Of a stretch of 64,000 nt of DNA, positions 12,176 to 25,200 are shown one piece after another. Both the position numbers and the translations under genes were made by a program. Under the pieces are notes generated by a model. The model made no database searches. It saw only the letters and a list, made by a program, of their open reading frames with translations, and was not told the origin of the DNA. Positions within the stretch are counted from its first letter, which is position 1. Each line of letters begins with the position of its first letter. Source of the DNA: Trissonchulus latispiculum (lineage: Eukaryota > Nematoda > Enoplea > Enoplida > Ironidae); the NCBI GenBank assembly GCA_030248195.1, contig JASAND010023040.1, positions 62,001-126,000 of the forward strand. The letters run 5' to 3'.

Positions 12176-14575
12176 TCGCCGGAGATTTGAATGCTGAAAC
12201 AGGGACTGATTACTCAGCGTTTTCGGATGTGATGGATGGGCCGCTTCAAATATGGTCATTTAAATGACAACGGCACGAGAATGCTCTCATTTGCATCTGC
12301 GCATCGTTTTGTCTGCTGCAATTCGCTATTCTGACACAACCCGCGTCGCCGCCCCACTTTTTACTCCAACGATCATCGCACTGTTAAGCAGCTGGATCAC
12401 ATCCTTGTAAGCCGCCCATTTCGTTCTGCCGTTGAAGACGTGCGAGTCTTATCCCATGCAGATGTAGGATCAGATCACAAGCTAGTCGTCACCAAACTGC
12501 GTTTCCATTTGAGGATCAAAAGGTGTGCCAAGCAAACAACTGCAAATGATGTTGGGGTCCTGGCTGATCCCGAAATTCGAAACGGATACAATTTGGTTGT
12601 TCGAAACCGCTTCAGCGAGCTGCCAAACGATGACGAAGATCTGGAAGTGGCCTGGAACAGCATCAGGACAGGCATTGAGTCAGCGGTATCGGCAGTTTGT
12701 CCCCATTCAAGGACAAAGTCAAGAAAATGGATTTCTGATTCCACTCTTGCTCTCGTGAAAGAAAGACGCTCTACATCCGTTCGCTGGCAACGTTCACGCC
12801 TCTCGAGACAAATCAAGCGTTCACTGAAGATTGACGAGAATAATTATTTGGCGGAGCGAGCTGCTGAAATGCAAAGAGCTTCAGATATATACTGGAAATA
12901 TAACTGTCCTCTACCGAACTATTCACGAGCTGGCGGGCCAAAAACCTCCTAGTCTCCCTTCCGTCCTAAATGATGCGAACGGAGTTCCTCTGAGATCTCC
13001 ACAAGACAGCGAGTCCCGTTGGGCGGAGCATTTCTCTGATCTATTCAGTCGTCCTGAACCTCCCCAACGTGACCCAGATCTGAGAAGACAATTTCCTCCT
13101 ACTAATGATTCAGTCAGCCTGGAGGCTCCTACTCTCGAGGAAGTGCGACGAGCCATTAAAGCCCTTAAACTGAAAAAAGCACCGGGAACCTGTGGCATCA
13201 CCGCAGAAGCTCTGAAGTCTCTGGATGATGATAATGTGATGGCTCTTGTCGACTTGCTCGGTAAAATCTGGCAGAGAAGACGGGTTCCACAGGATTTCAA
13301 GGATGGCATCATCATACCGCTTCACAAAAAGGGCAGCAAACAGGAGTGTTCCAATTACCGCGGGATAACACTACTGTCTATCGCAGGAAAAGTTCTCGCC
13401 AAGGTTTTTAGCTTCCGTCTGCTCGATCAACAGGCCGGATTCAGGCCTGGCCGTGGTTGCATAGACCAGATCGTCACTGACCGCCGCTGTATCGAACGTC
13501 GATTACGTCATGGCCAGCCCACTGTCGTATGCTTCGTAGATTTTGCAGCTGCCTTCGACAGCGTGGATAGGCCTTCTATGATTTCTGTGTTGCGGAAGTG
13601 CGGGGTGCCTGAGCTGTTCACAGATATCATAAGTGACCTATACCACAACGCATCATCTTGTGTGAGAACACAAAGAGGCCTCTCCCGGAGTTTTCCTGTC
13701 ACAACTGGCGTGCGGCAAGGATGCGTGTTATCACCCATGCTGTTTAATCTAGTCTTAGATTGGATTATGTGCAAGGCTGTTGAAAACACTGACGGTGTAT
13801 ATATATATATATACAGTGTAGCTGCAGCGATACCATTGCCGATCTGGATTACGCGGACGACATCGCCATCATGCAACCAGACGCTGCATCTTGCCAAAGT
13901 CTGCTCGACCGTATTGCTTCTATTGCGGGCATGCTTGGTCTTCGAATAAAACCTTCCAAGACCAAGGTGATCTATTTCCATCTGCCCGACCAACCCACTC
14001 TGTCGATCAATCAGGAAGATATCGAAATTGTTAGTGAGTTCGCCTACCTCGGATCCGTTATCAGTGGTGCAAAGCTATCAGCTACAAAGGACATAGAACT
14101 GAGGATAGCAAAGGCCTCTCGCACTTTCGGTCAGTTGAAGCGACACGTCTTCTGTCGGACGGATCTGTCGACATCGCTGAAAATGCGAGTCTTCAATGCC
14201 TCCGTTATATCCGTGCTACTGTACGCCTCTGAAACGTGGCCTGTCAGAAAAGTGGACATCGAAAAGCTGGAAGTATTCCAAATGTCCTGTTTGCGCTCTA
14301 TCTTGAGAATAAGCCGACTCCAGCGGTTCCACAATGCAGAGATTCGAGACCTTTGTGAACACCACCGAGTGTCGAATCCCTTATTCGAAAACGGCGGCTT
14401 CGTTGCTTAGGACACGTAGCTCGAATGAACCCAGCTGCCATGCCATCTGGCGAAATCCCAAACCTGCGACGTGGCGTTGTGTCAGAACTGCAGAGAAATG
14501 CACGTGGGATAGCCTGGTTTCAAGAGACTTAGCCTATTTAAAGCAAGGATATGGTTCCGTAAATTGTATGTATTA
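12176..14575 (+). pseudogene. RTE-like LINE, endonuclease plus reverse transcriptase, broken
   Basis: A non-LTR retrotransposon remnant. The apurinic-type endonuclease is recognisable from GDLNAETG (12182) to the terminal SDH signature (12468-12476), with frame changes between. The reverse transcriptase follows: KKAPG, a FRPGRG segment (13438), motif A with VDFAAAFDSVD (about 13535-13568), GVRQGCVLSP (13710-13739) and the YADD catalytic box (13850-13861). Then come the FAYLGS and LLYASETW segments typical of RTE-like and flatworm-type elements, and a RRLRCLGHVARM-like tail near 14390. The coding sequence shifts frame near 12250, 12890, 13820 and 14390. A short TA microsatellite (13797-13814) sits just upstream of the catalytic box. 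The 5' end is truncated or too diverged to place. The 3' end abuts the satellite block directly. Confidence 0.85.
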
Positions 14576-16996
14576 ACATTTTTTAGAAAATTACTATTTT
14601 TGTTTAAAAATCAATAAAATTTGACTGGGTTTTTGTGGAAAAATTTAGGCCAAATGGCCTCAAAGGCCAAAATTCTTCAGGCCATTGACTCCTAAATTTA
14701 GGCCATGGCCTAAGCTATGGCCTAAAAACCTTGCCCAAAAGTAACTAAAAATGGCGTTTTTCGGCCTTGGGATGGTATCCATATACAGTAAATCGGGGTC
14801 GCTGAAAATGATGAGCATACTGCCGACGTCAGTGGATTTGACCCCTGACCTGCAGCGGCCTGGGGGGTCGGTGGTCCGGTGGGGGTAAAAAATGAAAGTC
14901 TTCAAAAAAAGTGGTCAAGTTTGGTATCAAATGAAAGCCCTTGGCGAGGCGAACAACTTTTGTCACTATACACAAAAAGTGGCCCCACCGTGCTGTGGGT
15001 GGGGGCCCCACCCCCAGTGGATCCCGTGGGTGTCAAAAATGAAAGTCTTGAAAAGTGGTCAAGTCTGGCATCAAAGGAAAGCCCTTGATGAGGCGAACGT
15101 TTTTTGTCATTGAAGGACCCCTCCAAAGTGGACCCAGCGGCCTGTGGCGCCCTGACGAGGGTCCGGACCGGTCCAAAATGGCCAAAAATAGATTTTTCCA
15201 AAAGTGGCCGAGTTTTTTAGCAACTGAATGTCCTTGATGAGGCGAACATTTTTTGTCATTGTTGGACCCCTCTAAAATGTATCTACCGGTCTGTGGCGCC
15301 CTGGCCAGGGGTCCGGACTGGTCAAAAATTGCCAAAATTCAAAATTTCCGAAAGTGGTCAAGTTCGGTAATAAATGAAAGCTCTTGCTGAGGCGAACAAT
15401 TTTTGTCATTGGAGGATCCCTCTAAGGTGTTGCTAGCGGCCTGTGGCACTCTGGCCAGGGGTGCGGACTGGTCCAAAATGGCCAAAAATCGATTTTTTCC
15501 AAATGGGGTCAAATTTGGTTTCAAGTGAAAGCCCTTGATGAGGCGAACATTTTTTGTCATTGGTGGACCCCTCCAAAGTGCACCCATCAGCCTGTGGCGT
15601 CCGGACCGGTCCAAAATGGTCCAAAAGTGGCCAAGTTTGGTATCAGGTAAAAGCCCTTGGTTAGGCGAACATTTGTGTCGTTATAGGACCCCTCTAAAAA
15701 TGTCCTTGTCGGTCTGTGGCGCCCTGGCCAGGGGTCCGTACCGGTCAAAAACGGCTAAAAATAGAAATTTTTTCAAGTGGCCAAGTTTGGTATGAAATGA
15801 AATTCCTAAGTGAGGCGAACATTTTTGTCATTGGAGGACTCCTCTAAAGTGTCCCTAGAGGACTGTGGCACCCGACTGGTGAGAAATGCTCAAAATTAGG
15901 GATGCACCGGGGCCTCGCCCCGGCACCGGCCCCGGTGGTCAGACCCCGGTACCGACCGGGGCCAAAAATTAGCTAAATTTTGTAAATTTTTGACGTTTTT
16001 TAAAATTTCAAAATTTTAAATTTTCGAAAGTCAAAAAGTGTTACATATTGTTTATTTTCTCTCCGATATGAATGAAAACAACGATAGCAACGTTTGTATA
16101 TCAGAAATTATTGCAAAATTTAAATTTTCAAGAAAATTTTTGAACATTTTCGATTTGGTCCCCCAATTTCCAGGCCCCGGCCCCGGTACCGGGGCCAAGG
16201 TGGCCCCGGCCGGGGCCTCGATCAGGTCCTGGCCCCGACCCCGGTATTGGCGGCCCCGGTGCATCTCTAGTCAAAATTCAAAATTTTGAAAAGCGGCCAT
16301 TCTCTGTATCAAATGAAAGCCATTGGTGAGGATGAGGCAAACAAATTTTGGTCATTGGAGGCAAGGCAGTGTTTTTTGCTCGGACACTTTTGCGCTCTTC
16401 TGCGCACTGCCCCAAATTTTTGTTCGCAATTTGCTAAAAACGTGCGGTTTTTTGGTCGCCGAACTTTAGGCAAAATGGCCTCAACGACCCAAATTTTTTA
16501 GGCCATCACCCAAAAAATTTAGGCCATCCAAATTTTGTTAATTTTTAGGTTGCGCGCTGTTCCACGCATTACTACAATAACAGTTGTCATGAATTCATGC
16601 GTTGTATATTCAAAAATCGTGATAAAATTTAAATGAACATGAAAACGCCATTGCCACATTAGAACACATTAGAGAAACTACGTTTTTACCTTAAAATGGC
16701 AGAAATAGAACCTCGTTAGCATAGAAATAATAGTGCACGGCAGTATTAATGAATTTTTAATGAAAATTAAAACACACGTAGCACTGTAGATACGAAAATA
16801 GAGAATTAAGGAAAGAAGACAATAAAACTAATAGAAATAAAATGAAACTACTAAAATAGCATTTCTTTGATGAAATCGTCATAACATTAAACGAAATTAT
16901 AACTTGAATGTTTATTTATAAGTGCAAATAGAGTATGTATGTATATAACTAGCTGGCGGCTGGCGCAGCTCAGAAATACGTACAAGTGAAAATGTA
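14576..16996. repeat. Satellite block A (~145-bp units)
   Basis: The block opens with an AT-rich leader rich in AGGCCA words, followed by about seven imperfect units of roughly 120-150 bp. Each unit carries AAATGAAAGCCCTT, GAGGCGAACA, TTTTTGTCATTGGAGGACCC and CTGTGGCGCCCTGGCCAGGG. It then contains hAT-C1 and a non-repetitive 700-bp tail. The whole block recurs directly downstream as block B at an offset of 2,444 bp. The open frames in it are repeat by-products. The hairpin TTCGCGCC paired with GGCGCGAA closes the block at about 17000-17019. Confidence 0.9.
15897..16269. mobile_element. hAT-C1, 373-bp non-autonomous element
   Basis: The ends are TAGGGATGCACCGGGG and CCCCGGTGCATCTCTA. The flanking octamers are CTCAAAAT (15889-15896) and GTCAAAAT (16270-16277), a target duplication with one change. 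Subterminal CCGGGGCC-rich palindromes surround an AT-rich core. hAT-C2 in block B is the paralogous copy made by the large tandem duplication. Confidence 0.85.
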
Positions 16997-17019
16997 TGAA
17001 TTCGCGCCAGAGGCGCGAA

Positions 17020-19890
17020 ACATTTTTTAGAAAATTACTATTTTTGTTTAAAAATCAATAAAATTTGACTGGGTTTTTGTGGAAAAATTTAGGCCAAATG
17101 GCCTCAAAGGCCAAAATTCTTCAGGCCATTGACTCCTAAATTTAGGCCATGGCCTAAGCTATGGCCTAAAAACCTTGCCTAAAAGTAACTTGGCCTAAGC
17201 TATGGCCTAAAAACCTTGCCTAAAAGTAACTAAAAATGGCGTTTTTCGGCCTTGGGATGGTATCCATATACAGTAAATCGGGGTCGCTGAAAATGATGAG
17301 CATACTGCCGACGTCAGTGGATTTGACAGCTGACCTGCAGCGGCCTGGGGGGTCGGTGGTCCGGTGGGGGTCAAAAATGAAAGTCTTCAAAAAAGTGGTC
17401 AAGTTTGGTATCAAATGAAAGCCCTTGGCGAGGCGAACAACTTTTGTCACTATACACAAAAAGTGGCCCCACCGTGCTGTGGGTGGGGGCCCCACCCCCA
17501 GTGGGTCCCGTGGGTGTCAAAAATTAAAGTCTTGAAAAGTGGTCAAGTCTGGCATCAAATGAAAGCCCTTGATGAGGCGAAGTTTTTTGTCATTGAAGGA
17601 CCCCTCCAAAGTGGACCCAGCGGCCTGCGACGCCCTGACGAGGGTCCGGACCGGTCCAAATGGCCAAAAATAGATTTTTCCAAAAGTGGCCGAGTTTTTT
17701 TAACAACTGAATGTCCTTGATGAGGCGAACATTTTTTGTCATTGTTGGACCCCTCTAAAATGTCTCTACCTTTCTGTGGCGCCCTGGCCAGGGGTCCGGA
17801 CTGGTCAAGAATTGCCAAAAGTCAAAATTTCCGAAAGTGGTCAAGTTCGGTAATAAATGAAAGCTCTTGCTGAGGCGAACAATTTTTGTCATTGGAGAAC
17901 CCGTCTAAAGTGTCGCTAGCTGCCTGTGGCAACCGACAAGAAAAAATGGTCAAAATTCAAAATTTTCAAAAGTGGTCATTATCGGTATCAAATGAAAGCC
18001 CTTGGTGAGGCGAACAATTTTTGTCATTGGAGGATCCCTCTAAAGTGTTGCTAGCGGCCTGTGGCACTCTGGCCAGGGGTGCGGACCTGTCCAAAATGGC
18101 TCAAAATCGATTTTTCCAAATGTGGTCAAATTTGGTTTCAAGTGAAAGCCCTTGATGAGGCGAACATTTTTTGTCATTGGTGGACCCCTCCAAAGTGAAC
18201 CCATCGGCCTGTGGCGTCCGGACCGGCCTAAAATGGTCCAAAAGTGGCCAAGTTTGGTATCAGGTAAACGCCCTTGGTTAGGCGAACATTTTTGTCGTTG
18301 TAGGACCCCTCTAAAAATGTCCTTGTCGGTCTGTGGCGCCCTGGCCAGGGGTCCGTACCGGTCAAAAACGGCTAAAAATAGAATTTTTTTCAAGTGGCCA
18401 AGTTTGGTATGAAATGAAATTCCTAAGTGAGGCGAACATTTTTTGTCATTGGAGGACTCCTCTGAAGTGTCCCTAGAGGACTGTGGCACCCGACTGGTGA
18501 GAAATGGTCAAAATTCAGAATTTTCAAAACCGGCCATGCTCTATATCAAATGAAAGCCATTGGTGAGGCAAGCAAAATGGGTCTTTGGAGGCAGTGTTTT
18601 TTGCTCGGACACTTTTGCGCTCTTCTGCGCACCGCCCCAAATTTTTGTGCGCAATTTGCTAAAAACGTGCGGTTTTTTAGTTGGTATGAAATGAAATTCC
18701 TAAGTGAGGCGAACATTTTTTGTCATTGGAGGACTCCTCTAAAGTGTCCCTAGAGGACTGTGGCACCCGACTGGTGAGAAATGGTCAAAATTAGGGATGC
18801 ACCGGGGCTTGGCCCCGGCACCGGCCCCGGTGGTCAGATCCCGGTACCGACCGGGGCCAAAAATTAGCTAAATTTTGTAAATTTTTGACGTTTTTTAAAA
18901 TTTCAAAATTTTAAATTTTCGAAAGTCAAAAAGTGTTACATATTGTTTATTTTCTCTCCGATATGAATGAAAACAACGATAGCAACGTTTGTATATCAGA
19001 AATTATTGCAAAATTTAAATTTTCAAGAAAATTTTTGAACATTTTCGATTTGGTCCCCCAATTTCCAGGCCCCGGCCCCGGTACCGGGGCCAAGGTGGCC
19101 CCGGCCGGGGCCTCTATGAGGTCCTGACTCCGGCCCCGGTAGTGGCGGCCCCGGTGCATCTCTAGTCAAACTTCAAAATTTTCAAAAGCGGCCATTCTCT
19201 GTATCAAATGAAAGCCATTGGTGAAGGTGAGGCAAACAAATTTGGTCATTGGAGGCAAGGCAGTGTTTTTTGCTCGGACACTTTTGCGCTCTTCTGCGCA
19301 CTGCCCCAAATTTTTGTTCGCAATTTGCTAAAAACGTGCGGTTTTTTGGTCGCCGAACTTTAGGCAAAATGGCCTCAACGACCCAAATTTTTTAGGCCAT
19401 CACCCAAAAAATTTAGGCCATCCAAATTTTGTTAATTTTTAGGTTGCGCGCTGTTCCACGCATTACTACAATTACAGTTGTCATGTATTCATGCGTTGTA
19501 TATTCAAAAATCGTGATAAAATTTAAATGAACATGAAAACGCCATTGCCACATTAGAACACATTAGAGAAACTACGTTTTTCCCTTAAAATGGCAGAAAT
19601 AGAACCTCGTTAGCATAGAAATAATAGTGCACGGCAGTATTAATGAATTTTTAATGAAAATTAAAACACACGTAGCACTGTAGATACGAAAATAGAGAAT
19701 TAAGGAAAGAAGACAATAAAACTAGTAGAAATAAAATGAAACTACTAAAATAGCATTTCTTTGATGAAATCGTCATAACATTAAACGAAATTATAACTTG
19801 AATGTTTATTTATAAGTGCAAATAGAGTATGTATGTAAATAACTAGCTGGCGGCTGACGCAGCTCAGAAATGCGTATAAGTGAAAATGTG
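17020..19890. repeat. Satellite block B, tandem copy of block A
   Basis: A direct copy of block A, about 450 bp longer. The extra sequence includes a local 50-bp duplication near 17160-17230, an additional satellite unit around 17880-18010 and a repeated partial unit at about 18680-18790 just before hAT-C2. Identity with block A is very high by eye, including the unique tail. The duplication is therefore recent compared with the divergence among the 145-bp units. Confidence 0.9.
18792..19164. mobile_element. hAT-C2, duplicated copy of hAT-C1
   Basis: The same 373-bp length and ends as hAT-C1, with flanking octamers GTCAAAAT (18784-18791) and GTCAAACT (19165-19172). Its position in the block matches hAT-C1, so it was copied with the block and did not insert separately. 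Confidence 0.85.
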
Positions 19891-21139
19891 TAATGGAAAA
19901 GGCAAAATAAAACCTAAAAATGACCAAGGAAAGCTTAGTTTGTCGTAGATTGCGATCTTCGATGGAATTGATTTAAGTGTCCAATGCACTGGTTATGAGT
20001 GGCGTGCCTGTAAAATCTTGATGTGAACTATGAAACGTCCAAGCACTGTATAAAGTAATTGTCACGTAATTACCAGAGTTGCCAGTCAGTATGAAACCCC
20101 TTAGAAATTCACCATTAGGGACATAGGTTCTAGTGTAGATAGGCAGAATAAGACTAGAAGTAGCATTACTCTCACGCAGATGACACGAAAATGGAATAGA
20201 GCCTCAGTGGAATGTAGTCTAAGGAAGTTTCGGTAGGTTACGAGTCAAGAATGGAGGGGTCGTTACCCTTCCCGGGTCAGTAATAGGCCCTAATACTGTT
20301 TTTGATGCAGCATGGAGGAGTCGTTACTCTTCCCGGGCCACGAATAAGGCCTCACATTGTCAAGAAGGTAGCTAAAAACTGATTAAAATAGCTGAAAATT
20401 ATCAAGGAAAAACGAATCCAAAGAAAGAAGTTGTTGAGTAACCGACAATCTAACAAGAAACTTCGAGTTTAAAACGTTTTACGCAGTTAATAGGTGCAAA
20501 TATTGGAAGATGGGTCAAAATAAGGTCATAAATTGTCCATTAATGGCATGGAATCATGTTAATTGGTGTTCATAGGTACTAATTAGGCATAATTTGCATT
20601 AGTTGGGTGATAATTAGTTAATTTGTCAAATTTTTGGTCAAAATACAAGTTGGGTTTATCTGAAAGGCAATTCTCTGCTGATTCCAGAACTCCAAACCCG
20701 GTCACCTAACTCCCAATATTGCGAAAATTACAAGTAAAAGAAGTTTTGATTAGTTACATTTTAATTTTGTAATATTGGCCTTAAGTGACCTTACAACAAT
20801 GCGTAACAGTTGTGTGTGGTTACGCCCATTCATACTTTCATTCATTCCCTTGAGCCTCTGCTGGCTCTCTCCCAGCAGAGACTTGCCTCGCAGAGAAGGA
20901 CTTAACACACACCTTAGGTGTGACAATACGTTCGGAGGGGGCTTAACTCCCTCCCAAATAATTAGAATGAAATAAAAAGTAGGTATCCTAGGTAGTTAAG
21001 TACGTAGAATATTAATATTTGGTTTTTATCTTGTGGAAAATTACGCAGTTATTAGTATGCATATTTTTTATGCAACAATTGCCCTCCCGCTTCTTTTGCA
21101 GTGATACATAGAGTCTTGGCGAGGAAGAGCAATTGTTGC
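19891..21139. other. Non-coding stretch with short repeats
   Basis: No gene recognised. An imperfect tandem pair of about 60 bp (GGTCGTTACCCTTCCCGGG and GAGTCGTTACTCTTCCCGGG) lies at 20250-20350. A hairpin with perfect 11-bp arms, GCAACAATTGC (21072-21082) and GCAATTGTTGC (21129-21139), ends exactly at the left long direct repeat. Confidence 0.5.
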
Positions 21140-22158
21140 TAGGATTAACGGGCGGCTTCCCTTGTCTACGGCCGAAAGGTCACGCCCAAAAGGAAAGAAA
21201 GGGGCTTGGAGACAAGGGAGCCAGTAAAAATAATAAAACCAAAATTTATTAAATAAGTTCGCTAAAGTAGCACTTAATATTTATTTTTCCATAATGGGCC
21301 CCGAGTGGCCGTCATTTCGTACTATTTCATTTTTTAATTCGTGAAAATTAATTTTAATTCAGGAAATTTCCCCTTTGGTTACCTTTACGTGGTAACCAAA
21401 AAGTCTCCCAAAATTTTGTTTCCCAAAATTCAGCTTGGGAAATAAATCAAAATTAGGGTCAGTTGGAGGGTCATAATTCCTTTTCCTCATTACTCTCCCC
21501 TCCAACGGACCAGCCGCGTGGCCAGCCCGAGTTGGGCACACGCTTTAAGATAGGGAGCTTCCAGAAATTTCTGGAAGCTCCAATAAAGTCAAAGAGACTC
21601 CGCCAGAAAGACAAACACCAGTGAGCTGTCAGACTCCTGTCAGCTCACTGGAAAATTTCAAATTTTAGTTAGTGTTCGTCTGAGTCTCGGCCGAGAGCGG
21701 TCGGTTGTTTCCCCCATTACTAGGACGTCTTCCCGTTGTGCCAACGTTTTGGCCGGGAATAAAAGACGTGCTTTCCCCGGTTAGCACTCGAGTTAGGGGC
21801 CCCTTCTGACCCACACTGGTCAGAAGGGATGAACTGAGCTTACACGACGAACACCGCACGTTGAGGGCCGCATGAGCGTATCATGCTCGGCCGGAATCTG
21901 CACACTAGGAACGCAAACTTAGGGATTTTCAAAGGCCCTTTTGGCCTAAAAATTCACCTTTTTGTGGCCTTCGGGCCTTGCTTAAAAAACAATGTTTGTC
22001 TGACCAAGCCACGGCCTGAACGGACTCAATTTTTACAGGGGCTTACGCCCAAATATTTTGTGTGTAACTGTTCTTTTTGGGGTTGTAATGAAGCATGGGC
22101 TTTTGAGTGGGGACCCCCCCCCTGAGTTGAGATAGGAGGTCCCTTGGTTACGACCTCA
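21140..22158 (+). repeat. Left ~1-kb direct repeat, probable 5' LTR
   Basis: Homologous to 26811-28819 after removal of the TRIM insertion. The right copy begins TGGGATTAACGGGCGG; the left begins TAGGATTAACGGGCGG. Both end GGTTACGACCTCA. A TG...CA boundary is typical of LTRs. The pair brackets a Gag-protease frame, which supports an LTR reading. Against this, I find no convincing primer-binding site, polypurine tract or flanking target duplication. Confidence 0.65.
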
Positions 22159-22176
22159 CGGCACTCAGGAACCGAC

Positions 22177-22239
22177 ACGGCGGCTTCTTTGAAGTTTGTT
22201 TAAATTAGCTTATCTTACGCATGCATGAAGATCCAAAGC
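22177..22239 (+). repeat. Gag leader segment repeated at 32941
   Basis: About 60 bp spanning the leader and the first codons of the Gag-Pro frame recur at 32941-33000 (GAAGTTTGTTTAAATTAGCT and following). The second copy lies downstream of the right direct repeat and is not followed by gag sequence. Confidence 0.8.
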
Positions 22240-25200
22240 ATGGGGGCGTACCCCCCAAAATTCCTCCCCACCCCCCCCCCCCCCCCCCCCCCCAACCTCT
22301 CTCTCTCTCCCCCCCCCCCCCTCCCCCCGACGCCCACTCCAGAAATTCAGGGAGAAAGTTCAGCTTCGGCTGCGGGTTTAGAACAGGTCTGTGTTGTTAC
22401 CACGTCTCCGTCGGAAGAAACGGGGGGTCCGGCAGTTCCCCCGGGTCAAACTGTGCTACCATCTGAGGAGGAAATTTTCGCGGCGGCGGCTGCTGTCGTG
22501 CGGGACCCGGAAATTCGAGACCTCCCTCGGGGACATCCTAGGCGGTTGGAGAAAATTTCAGATTTTTATAAGGGAATGGTAGACAGATTAACAGATCAGC
22601 TTGTTGCGGAACGGCGTGCTGCTCTTGGACTTTCACCGGAATCAGGAGAGCTAGCGGGGGGTTCGACCCCTGCTGCTCCTCACGCCAGTCCTTCAGTCTC
22701 AGTGGCCGGCCATGTCCAGTCGGAGTCGAATGCAGGGGGAGCTCCAGTCTCTCCCCAGTCCCAATATTCATATGGCACTGGACAAACGACAATGATCTCT
22801 ACGCATAATCAGTCTCAGCAGAATCAGCGACCAGAAAATACCATTCAGCAGTCTTCGGCCCCTCCTCCGGCCCATGTCCCCCCTCCAGTGCAGTCAAATG
22901 CTCCGTCTCCCCAACAGAATGGATCTCCTCAGTCTAATCATGGACCTACTTCACACGCAGTGCCTGGACCGCCGCCTCAGCAGCAGCAGACTCCGCCGTA
23001 TCAGGCGGGCGGCCCTCAGGCTGATGGTTATGGTTATTACGATCCAAATTACTACTATTATGCTCAGTATGGCTATTATGATCCGAATTTACATTTTGAT
23101 TTGAATCAACAACAATATTTTGAATCTCAACAGACGCAGCCACAGCTGGCCCCGATGTATCCGGACCCTGTGCCGGGTACACCTCAGAATTATGGCTACT
23201 ACCTGAATCCGCCAGAGCCTGCTTCGCAGCAGACTCCTCCCCCGCCTCAACAACCGGCGGACCAACAGCCTCCAAATTCGACGCAGACAGGCCAGGCAGT
23301 TTGTCGGGTGGCCACCGACCACTCAGTGGGGGCTCGGCCGCGGTCGAGGCCTCATCCCACTCCGGCTACTATGCATGCTACAGATGCTTCTGTTGGACGT
23401 CATAATGCTCAACTTTATCGTACGTATATGGCAATTTTACATGACATTCCTCGTTTTGAGCCAGCTTTGGAGTATTTTGAAGATTGGTTACCACAGTTTG
23501 TCTCAGCAGCTACTGTGCAAGGGATCCCTCGGGACCAGTGGGCCCGTCTGATGTTTAACAAACTGTCTGGTAAGGCTCTCTCTTTTGCTTCGAAGGTTGG
23601 TCCTAAGGTTGTTGAGTCATTAGATGAATTTATACGTATGATGTCCGCCCAATTTCCGAAGCCTCAACAATCAGTTTCGGAAAAATTTCATCGCTTTGCT
23701 CAAAGAGTCCAGCAGCCTGGGGAAACCGTCCGGCAATACGTGTCGGAGCTGCAATCCCAAGCTTTGGAAATTTGGCCATCACAGGCAGACCGGGACAGGC
23801 ACTGCGTTCAACAACTTTTTGATGGTATTCGTTCGGAATATACTACGGCCTTGGCATCTAATTTCGGAAAAGGTGAGCCTAAATTGGACGAAATTCTACG
23901 TATCCTGGATAAATTGGAATCCCGGATCTCTAAACCTACTTTGGCAGATCAACACGCTTTTGCTGCCCCAGTCTTTCATGTTGGCGCCCAGAATTCCTCC
24001 AGGGACGGGGCTGCCCCCCTTGATTCGACTCCTGCGACTAGGCTGGAGCTGCGGGAAATGAAGGACTGGTTTGAGACAAAATTTTTGGACAAACTCAAAG
24101 AAATGGAGGAAGAAAAGAAAAAACGCTTCCCTCCTTGCCGTCACTGCAACAAGCGGGGGCATCATCCGGATCGCTGCTGGGACAAGGACCCTTCAAAAGC
24201 CCCTCCGGGTTATAAAGGTAGGAATAATCAAAATACTCAGGCGCAAGTTGATATGGTGGGGGCCTACCCTCAGATGCCTCCTCAGCCGGTATATTATCCG
24301 CAGCACGACCCGGCGCTTCAGTCCCCGGGTTATGCGGCGGCCCCTCAGCAGTATCTGCCTCCGTGGCAGCATGCTGCGCAGGGCCAGCCTCGGCCGTTGT
24401 TGCAGTCTCAGTGGCAGTCACAAGGTGTGGCGGCTCCTGGGTATGTGGCGCGCCCGCGGGTGCCTTTGCCAGCGGGTCAGCCGCGTTACCAGGGGGCGGG
24501 GGCGAGAGCTTCCGGTCCTCCTTGTCTGAATGCAAATTTTGTTCCAGCTTCTCACGGTCCGGTAGGGGGCGGGGCCCAGCCTAAAAGAGGGGGTAGAAAC
24601 TCCCAAACTGCTCCACCTCCGACGGCTCAACAGGTAAATCAGATGGTTAATCAGCTTTCGGTCAATATGCTGCAGATTGAGCCCGATTATGAACGTTTAG
24701 GCCTCTCAAATCAACCGGAAGAAACCTCAGAACAGGTTTTGGGGGCAAATTTGTCTTTTGATGCTGATTCTGTAGAACATCAGGTGGCTCAAAAATTTCA
24801 GTTGCTTCATCGGAATTTCACTACATTGGCAGCCATTCATGGCCAAACTCATGACTTTATGAATAAATATTTTGACGCTATTCGGTTGCATATTAGTGAT
24901 ATGACTGATCTTTTTCTTCGTTTATGGCCAAATAAGTTCGATTCAAATAATGTTTGGATGAATGAAACTGAGCCGTCGGATTCGTGGTGTGCGGGGGGTT
25001 CTCCTATTTTGGCGGGCCCGGGGTCTCCCTATACAGCTCCGTCCGAACCACCTGCCCAAGAACCTGCACCAGCTGAGGCCACAAATTGGGTCCAGGAGGA
25101 CCAAGGTGAGGAAGTTCTTCCTCCAGAAACAGAGGCTACACCGGCCTCTCAGGTAAGTCCTCATTGCGTGGTACAAATTTCTGACCTGATGGGCCATTCA

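Noticed and set aside
14660..19367. Numerous 60-149-codon frames in the satellite blocks
   Set aside because: The frames recur with the repeat unit on both strands and have no conserved domain.
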